64,000 nt of DNA from Streptomyces sennicomposti. GTDB lineage: Bacteria; Actinomycetota; Actinomycetes; Streptomycetales; Streptomycetaceae. The stretch covers positions 31,603 through 95,602 of the forward strand of contig NZ_JAIOAB010000024.1 of NCBI RefSeq assembly GCF_019890635.1, read 5' to 3'. The notes beneath the pieces were generated by a model, which was not told the DNA's origin, did no database searches, and was given only the letters and a program-made list of their open reading frames with translations. The translations under genes and the position numbers were made by a program. This document shows positions 59,742 through 64,000 of this stretch, one piece after another (position 1 is the stretch's first letter; every line of letters begins with the position of its first letter).

Positions 59742-60443
59742 TCAGTCGGCCATGTCGCCGATGGCCCGCGCCATCGCGTCACGCGACTCCTGGGGCAGCG
59801 TCCGGTAGATGCCCCAGATCTTCTCGAGCGGACTGAACGAGCGCTGGTCCGATCCGATCCACTTGGCGAACAGGCGCCGCTCCAGCGAGGAGAGGTTCTC
59901 CACGAGTTCCAGCAGGGCCCCGAGGTCGACCTCGCGGTCGGCTCCGCCGCCGATACCGCACCTCTTGCACTCCGTGACGAGCTGGTATTCGGTCGTGCCG
60001 TCGGCGTGGAGCACCTTACGCCTGGAGACGTTGAGCTTGGAAAGTTCCAGACCGCCCCCGTCCTCGTACGCTTCGCCGGCCCCGATCCCGCAGGAGCGGC
60101 ACAGGTGGTTGTCGCCCTGCAGAACCTTGGCGCGCTGGGCAGCGGTCAGGCCGGACTTGTGCTTCGGCGCCTTCGACTTGCCCGGGATCCAGACGTCGGC
60201 GCCCCTGGCGACGAACCGCTGCTCCTGCTGGCGCAGGGAGGGGTCGTCACGGCTCGTGTCAAAGCGCCAGCCGTGATCGCGCAGGTCCCGCTGCCTGCGG
60301 TCAATCTGCGCGACGTCCGGGATCGCCTCACGCAGCTGGGCCTTGGTGAAGATGTTCCCCTCACCCACGACAGTAACGAGCCACAGCGCGGCCCGCGCCA
60401 TGCTGCCGAGCTTCTTGTCCTCAAAGGACGGGAATTCTTCCAT
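59742..60443 (-). CDS. HNH-like protein with winged helix and degenerate catalytic site
   Basis: A 233-residue protein. The N-terminal half is a winged helix of the type found in HNH restriction enzymes (LREAIPDVAQIDRRQRDLRDHGWRFDTSRDD). It is followed by a zinc ribbon formed by LCRSCGIGAG and ECKRCGIGGG, the two CxxC pairs that flank the HNH core. Where active enzymes have a catalytic His (LTVGHRIP-like), this protein reads KLNVSRRKV, without His. So it may be an inactive sensor or a nuclease with altered catalysis. GGAGGTACTAA precedes the ATG. It is first in the HNH-ParB-helicase operon. Confidence 0.78.
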   Translation of the reverse strand: MEEFPSFEDKKLGSMARAALWLVTVVGEGNIFTKAQLREAIPDVAQIDRRQRDLRDHGWRFDTSRDDPSLRQQEQRFVARGADVWIPGKSKAPKHKSGLTAAQRAKVLQGDNHLCRSCGIGAGEAYEDGGGLELSKLNVSRRKVLHADGTTEYQLVTECKRCGIGGGADREVDLGALLELVENLSSLERRLFAKWIGSDQRSFSPLEKIWGIYRTLPQESRDAMARAIGDMAD

Positions 60444-60628
60444 TTAGTACCTCCGCGAACTCGTGCCGATGACACGCCATTTATTTCGGAGAGTGCAGCA
60501 ACTGCGACTGACAGTAGGCGGCACATGGGCTCCGCGTTCCCCCGCTTCCCAGCAGGCTCATCCAGTTTGACACCACGCCACGGACGGAAGTCCAGCCCTT
60601 TCCCGGCTTGCCCGGGTAAAGCAATTCC

Positions 60629-60669
60629 AGCGGGTTGGACTTGCTCGCAGAAGGCAAGTCCAACCCGCT
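60629..60669. repeat. Long perfect hairpin between divergent island genes
   Basis: Bases 60629-60644 (starting AGCGGGTTGG) pair perfectly with 60654-60669 around loop TCGCAGAAG, giving a 16-base stem. A smaller palindrome CCCGG-CTTGC-CCGGG lies at 60602-60616. Both flanking genes point away, so it is not a terminator of either. It may be an operator, an attenuator in the leader of the plus-strand gene, or part of a small RNA. Confidence 0.8.
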
Positions 60670-60790
60670 AAGAGAAACCGGTAATTGTGGTGGCAACAAC
60701 GCCCTCTGAGGCACAATGACCCAGTCACAGGCGGGAGCTGGGGCCAGACTTGCCCCGCTGCGCCGGAACAGCACGGGGAGGGCTGATCGC

Positions 60791-61783
60791 ATGTCATCAG
60801 ACGTAAGCAGCAGGGTCTGGCCTGCCTGGCTGGACCCCGGGAAGGCAATCCCCGGCAACGTGCCGCCCAGAAAGCGCCAACTCGCTTTGGCACTGCGTTC
60901 GTTGTGCCGACTGCTGAGATCCCAGGAGCCGGACGGACCGGGAGGAAACCCGCCCAAACAGGCCGAGGCGGCAAGACGGCTGAACTGCTCGGCAGACATG
61001 TTGTCGCGTTACCTGAACGAGACCAGGGTTCCCAGCCGGGAATTCGTTGAGCGCCTGTACGGGGAGGCTTCCGCTGACGCCGCCGCCAGCGGCCAGGACA
61101 CCGGAATGACCCGCGAAGCGCTGCTGACCCTGCATTCCAGTGCCGCAGCGGAGCGGCGAAGCTGCAAGCACTGTTCGGAGCTGAGCGAACGCATCGACTC
61201 GCTGATGCGGCAGCTCAACGCCCCCTGCCCGGCCTGCGTAGCCCACCAGGCGGAGCGGGATGCCTATCAGCTGCGGCGGAAGCGGGACACAGCCCGGTTG
61301 CGGTCGGCCAGACGGAAGGCCGCAAGACTGCACGCAGCAGTCGAGGCCATGAGGGCAGAGACCAAGGGGGACGGCCGCGCGCTGGCGGCTGAAGCCGGCC
61401 CGGAAGAACGTCCGGCGGCGGCGCGTACAAACAGGGCTCTGCTGCCGGTCCCCCATCAGCACAGGGACCGGCAGCAGAGCATGAAAGACATGTCGGCGGC
61501 ACGGCAGCTAGTGGCGCAGGCCAGGGAGCTGGACGGCGAGGGGAGGGAGGATCTCGCGTTCACCCTGCTTCGGCAGAGCACGACAGAACTGCTGACTCCG
61601 GCTGAGACCGCGCAGGTCGTGGTCGAGCTGAGGCAGTGTGAGCGCGACCGCCTGGCCAATGATCTGATCCACGTCTTCGGCCGGGACCAGGCCAAGCAGG
61701 ACGTCATGACGGTGGCTCTGGTCCTGCACGAGAAGGGTGCGACAGATGACGCCGGCGCCATCCTGCGAGCGGCGCTCGGGTAG
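60791..61783 (+). CDS. HTH regulator with two CxxC pairs and coiled coil
   Basis: A 330-residue likely regulator. The helix-turn-helix is PPKQAEAARRLNCSADMLSRYLNETRVPSREFVERLY (about 58-95). A zinc-type segment follows, CKHCSELSERIDSLMRQLNAPCPAC, two CxxC pairs 20 residues apart, then a long Arg-rich coiled coil (YQLRRKRDTARLRSARRKAARLHAAVEAMRAE). The C-terminal 80 residues (QLVAQARELDGEGREDLAFTLLRQSTTELLTPAETAQVVVELRQCERDRLANDLIHVFG) are helical and repeat-like. ATG 60791 has GGGGAGGG eight bases upstream; ATG 60716 would add 25 residues. It is divergent from the HNH gene and so may control the island. Confidence 0.8.
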   Translation: MSSDVSSRVWPAWLDPGKAIPGNVPPRKRQLALALRSLCRLLRSQEPDGPGGNPPKQAEAARRLNCSADMLSRYLNETRVPSREFVERLYGEASADAAASGQDTGMTREALLTLHSSAAAERRSCKHCSELSERIDSLMRQLNAPCPACVAHQAERDAYQLRRKRDTARLRSARRKAARLHAAVEAMRAETKGDGRALAAEAGPEERPAAARTNRALLPVPHQHRDRQQSMKDMSAARQLVAQARELDGEGREDLAFTLLRQSTTELLTPAETAQVVVELRQCERDRLANDLIHVFGRDQAKQDVMTVALVLHEKGATDDAGAILRAALG

Positions 61784-61871
61784 TGCGCCGGCACTGCCCT
61801 GCCCCGAGGCAGCCGCCCGTGTCCCGCATGACAGGGAAAGGGGTTATGCCGCCGTGCAGTTGGCACTTCAC

Positions 61872-61911
61872 ATCCCTCGTGTCGCCTTCGAATCCCTCGT
61901 GTCGCCTTCGA
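61872..61911. repeat. Exact 20-base tandem duplication
   Basis: ATCCCTCGTGTCGCCTTCGA occurs twice head to tail (61872-61891 and 61892-61911). It lies in the 280-base gap 61784-62063 at the right end of the island, where I find no gene. Confidence 0.92.
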
Positions 61912-62063
61912 AACACGGAGCAGCACTGCCGCCCCTTTCACCCCTTTCTGGCCGATGCGACGGGTGCAGGCCGGGGTGCCGGGATCCCTACCACCCCGGC
62001 ACCCCGGCGCCCCGGCTCGCCGAGTGTGAGCCGGGGCGGTGCAGGCGGGGGCAGTCGAGGGCG

Positions 62064-62537
62064 TCAGCCGAACATGCCCGGCTCGTAGTCGCCCGCCGGC
62101 TGCTGGATGATGACGTTCACTCGGTTGTAGGCGTTGATGAGGGCGATCAGGGAGACCAGGGCGGCCAGTTGGTCCTCGTCGTAGTGCTTCGCGGCGTTCT
62201 CCCAGGTCTCGTCCGGGACGCCGCCCGCCGCGTCCGCGATGCGGGTGCCCTGTTCGACCAGTTCCAGGGCCGCGCGCTCGGCGTCCGTGAAGACCTTCGC
62301 CTCCCGCCACGCGGCCACCAGGTGCAGACGCTGGGCGGTCTCGCCGGCGTGTGCGGCGTCCTTGGTGTGCATGTCGGTGCAGAAGCCGCAGCCGTTGATC
62401 TGGCTGGCGCGGATCTTCACCAGTTCCTGCGTCGCGGCCGGCAGTCCCGAGTCCGAGAGGACCTTGCCCGCGGAGTTGATGTAGCGGAGGAACTTGGCGG
62501 CGACGGCGTTCTCGAAGTAGTTGATGCGGGGTTCCAT
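62064..62537 (-). CDS. Carboxymuconolactone decarboxylase/AhpD-family protein
   Basis: A 157-residue alkylhydroperoxidase D-like protein. The redox motif INGCGFCTDMHTKDA (CxxC followed by His, near 53-65) and the following Ala-rich helices, FTDAERAALELVEQGTRIAD and LVSLIALINAYNRVNV, match the family. It probably reduces peroxides or acts as a thiol-dependent antioxidant. ATG 62537 is preferred because upstream extension MQPRRSTDEEPT contains the ribosome binding site region. It stands alone at the right flank of the island. Confidence 0.92.
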   Translation of the reverse strand: MEPRINYFENAVAAKFLRYINSAGKVLSDSGLPAATQELVKIRASQINGCGFCTDMHTKDAAHAGETAQRLHLVAAWREAKVFTDAERAALELVEQGTRIADAAGGVPDETWENAAKHYDEDQLAALVSLIALINAYNRVNVIIQQPAGDYEPGMFG

Positions 62538-62751
62538 CGTGGGCTCCTCGTCCGTGCTGCGTCGTGGTTGCACAGATACAACGGAGCCCGGCGTCCTTGT
62601 GTGACAGCGGCGAGGGGACCCGTGGGTGTGACCTGAGTCTCATGGGGGCGAGCCTCGGAGTCGGGTTCGCAGGGGCGGGCGTCGGGCGGGTCCTTGTGCG
62701 GGTTAGCCTCGCTTTGTTCGGCTTCTGTTCGGTGTCTGCGGGAGGCAAATG

Positions 62752-63057
62752 ATGGCGAAGGTTCCTACGGCAGTGGTCGCCGCGAGCGGGCTCGTCGGTG
62801 GGTACGGCGTGGCGCGCTGGACCAAGAAGCGGCAGCTGGGCGGGGCCGTGCTGGCCGTCGCCGGGGCCGCCGCCGCGCAGCAGTGGCGCCGCCAGGCGGG
62901 CGGCAAGGCGGCCGGCGCGCTCACCGCCGCCTACGTCGCCGCGTTCGCCGGGTCGCACCCGCTGGCCAAGAAGGTCGGCGCCTGGCCGTCCGTGTTCGGC
63001 GTCGCCGGGGCCGTCGCCCTCGCCTCCTGGGCGGTCGCCGACCGACGCGCCGCGTGA
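62752..63057 (+). CDS. Small Ala/Gly-rich membrane protein of unknown function
   Basis: A 101-residue protein with three weakly hydrophobic stretches (about 8-22, 30-45, 78-97) and basic loops (RWTKKRQLGG, QWRRQAGGKAAG). It looks like a small integral membrane protein that is well conserved in Streptomyces, but I cannot assign a function. GGAGG lies six bases before ATG 62752; ATG 62749 directly before it is too close. Upstream TTGTTC-type promoter sequence is not convincing. Confidence 0.75.
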   Translation: MAKVPTAVVAASGLVGGYGVARWTKKRQLGGAVLAVAGAAAAQQWRRQAGGKAAGALTAAYVAAFAGSHPLAKKVGAWPSVFGVAGAVALASWAVADRRAA

Positions 63058-63104
63058 GCCACCACCGGCGTCGGTGATCCCGATCAATCCTCGATGGCCG
63101 GGGA

Positions 63105-63215
63105 CCGGTGACGGGTGGCCAATGACCGATGACCGACAACTGGTGACCAGCAACTGGTGACCGGCGACAGGTGACCAACAACTGGTGACCGGCGACCGGT
63201 GAGCGGTCGACCATC
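63105..63215. repeat. Degenerate short repeats
   Basis: CAACTGGTGACC appears at 63137, 63151 and 63179, and related GACCGGTGA, GACCGATGA and GGCGACAGG units fill the surrounding bases. The gene-free interval 63058-63376 otherwise holds only GC-rich sequence with CCGGTCGCCG repeats to about 63290. Confidence 0.75.
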
Positions 63216-63376
63216 GGTAGTCCGGAACCGGTAGCCGGGGTCCGGTCGCCGAGGGCCAGTCCGCCCGGGGCCGGTCGCCGACGGGCGCGGTGGTCGGTCC
63301 GCCCGCGTCGGTGCCGTCGCCGTCCGCGGCGGAAAACCGGGCGACGGTGATCACCGCCGTACCCGATCATTTGTTC

Positions 63377-63895
63377 ATGCCCCTGCGAGACACCCTTGCC
63401 CGAGTCGACGCGGACCTGGCCGCCGGTCGGGTGCCCGTCGCGCGTCAGCGTCTGCGCGGGCTGGTGTCGTCCTTCCCCGACGACCTGGCGCTCCGCCGGC
63501 GTCTGGCCGAGGTGTACCGCCTGTACGGGGACCCCGCGGAGGCCGGGCGCTGGATGTACCTCGATGAGGACCGGGACGCGGCCGAGACCGCCGCCTTCGA
63601 GGCGCGGTACGACACGGCCCCGAAGCGCATGCGGGCGCTCGCCTGGCAGGGTCCGGAGTCGCTCGCCGGGACCGCCTTCGCCCGGGAGCGACTGGCCGCG
63701 GTACGGGCAGAGTGCTCCGAGGCCATGGGGCGTCCCGTCGACTGGGACGCGCCTCCCTCCGCCGGGGCGGCGGACGGCCGCGGGAAGAGCGCCTTCCGTG
63801 ACGTCCTGACAGGGGTCAGGTTTCTGGCGGTGATCCTCGCGGTCGTCGTGTTCTTCGCGATCTGGGTGAACGGACTCGTCGCCCTCTTCGAGTGA
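63377..63895 (+). CDS. DUF6584-type protein with C-terminal membrane segment
   Basis: A 172-residue protein. The N-terminal part is TPR-like: RVDADLAAGRVPVARQRLRGLVSSFPDDLALRRRLAEVYRLYGDPAEAGRWMYL, characteristic of this actinomycete family. It ends in a single membrane helix (FLAVILAVVVFFAIWVNGLVAL), so the helical domain should face the cytoplasm. Function unknown. ATG 63377 is chosen at the family's usual start; no strong ribosome binding site is visible. The final 105 bases of the window show no gene. Confidence 0.82.
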   Translation: MPLRDTLARVDADLAAGRVPVARQRLRGLVSSFPDDLALRRRLAEVYRLYGDPAEAGRWMYLDEDRDAAETAAFEARYDTAPKRMRALAWQGPESLAGTAFARERLAAVRAECSEAMGRPVDWDAPPSAGAADGRGKSAFRDVLTGVRFLAVILAVVVFFAIWVNGLVALFE

Positions 63896-64000
63896 CTCGG
63901 CCGGTCCGGGGCCGGCGGGGGGCCCCGCCCAGCCCGCCACGGGTACCCGCGCCCCCGGGCTGGAATCAAATCCGGCCGGCACTGCCGACCCCACTGCCCC

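Noticed and set aside
54546..61783. A known DISARM, BREX or Dpd locus
   Set aside because: The diagnostic genes for each (DUF1998 and PLD nuclease, PglZ and BrxC/L, or a tgt-like DpdA) are not found in the island; only the methyltransferase and helicase are shared in type.

Overview
The window reads as chromosomal core DNA of a Streptomyces-type actinomycete. The DNA is very GC-rich with strong third-position GC, GTG starts are common, genes are often joined by ATGA/GTGA overlaps, and several genes are Streptomyces hallmarks: a cdgA-like c-di-GMP enzyme with a BldD-box match, the cslA-glxA-cslZ tip-glycan locus, an NsdA-like regulator, and a DasR (dre) site. From memory the gene order resembles the S. 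coelicolor stretch holding cdgA (SCO2817), the lytic polysaccharide monooxygenase (LPMO) gene (SCO2833) and cslA/glxA (SCO2836/2837); this was not checked by alignment.

Layout. 0.1-7 kb: two-component system with DnaA-box-like repeats upstream, secreted protein, spermidine-synthase-like protein, HTH/TPR regulator, histidine phosphatase. 7-13 kb: PAP2 membrane phosphatase, then a tightly overlapping three-gene cassette (Cys-rich PD-(D/E)XK nuclease, unknown protein, SF1 helicase) whose last gene has a duplicated 3' tail. 13.9-29 kb: three identical tRNA-Lys(CTT) genes, each followed by the same terminator-like hairpin. Between them lie an M6 protease, the PAS-GGDEF-EAL protein, a luciferase-like oxidoreductase, formaldehyde dehydrogenase, an ectoine-type ABC transporter (ehuBCDA) with a divergent eutA-like gene and an IclR regulator, an AA10 LPMO under a dre site, and an SPFH-domain protein.

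29-35 kb: cslA-glxA and convergent cslZ (synthesis, oxidation and trimming of a beta-glucan at the hyphal tip), a truncated class F sortase remnant and a surface-type protein. 35-46 kb: HAD phosphatase, then a long minus-strand phosphonate operon (FAD oxidoreductase, phosphonatase-like HAD, ABC transporter for 2-aminoethylphosphonate-like compounds, exported phosphatase) preceded by GntR and ROK regulator genes. 46-54 kb: oxidoreductases, FAH-family hydrolase, YidC-like insertase, M20 amidohydrolase, a SEC-C protein, and several tandem repeat tracts.

54.5-61.8 kb looks like an acquired island, less GC-rich and with unusual codons: Vsr endonuclease, C5 cytosine methyltransferase, SNF2-type helicase, ParB-like protein, a degenerate HNH protein and a Cys-rich HTH regulator. 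It is the best candidate here for an undescribed defence or modification system, with the 8-12.3 kb cassette second. 62-64 kb returns to ordinary chromosomal genes.
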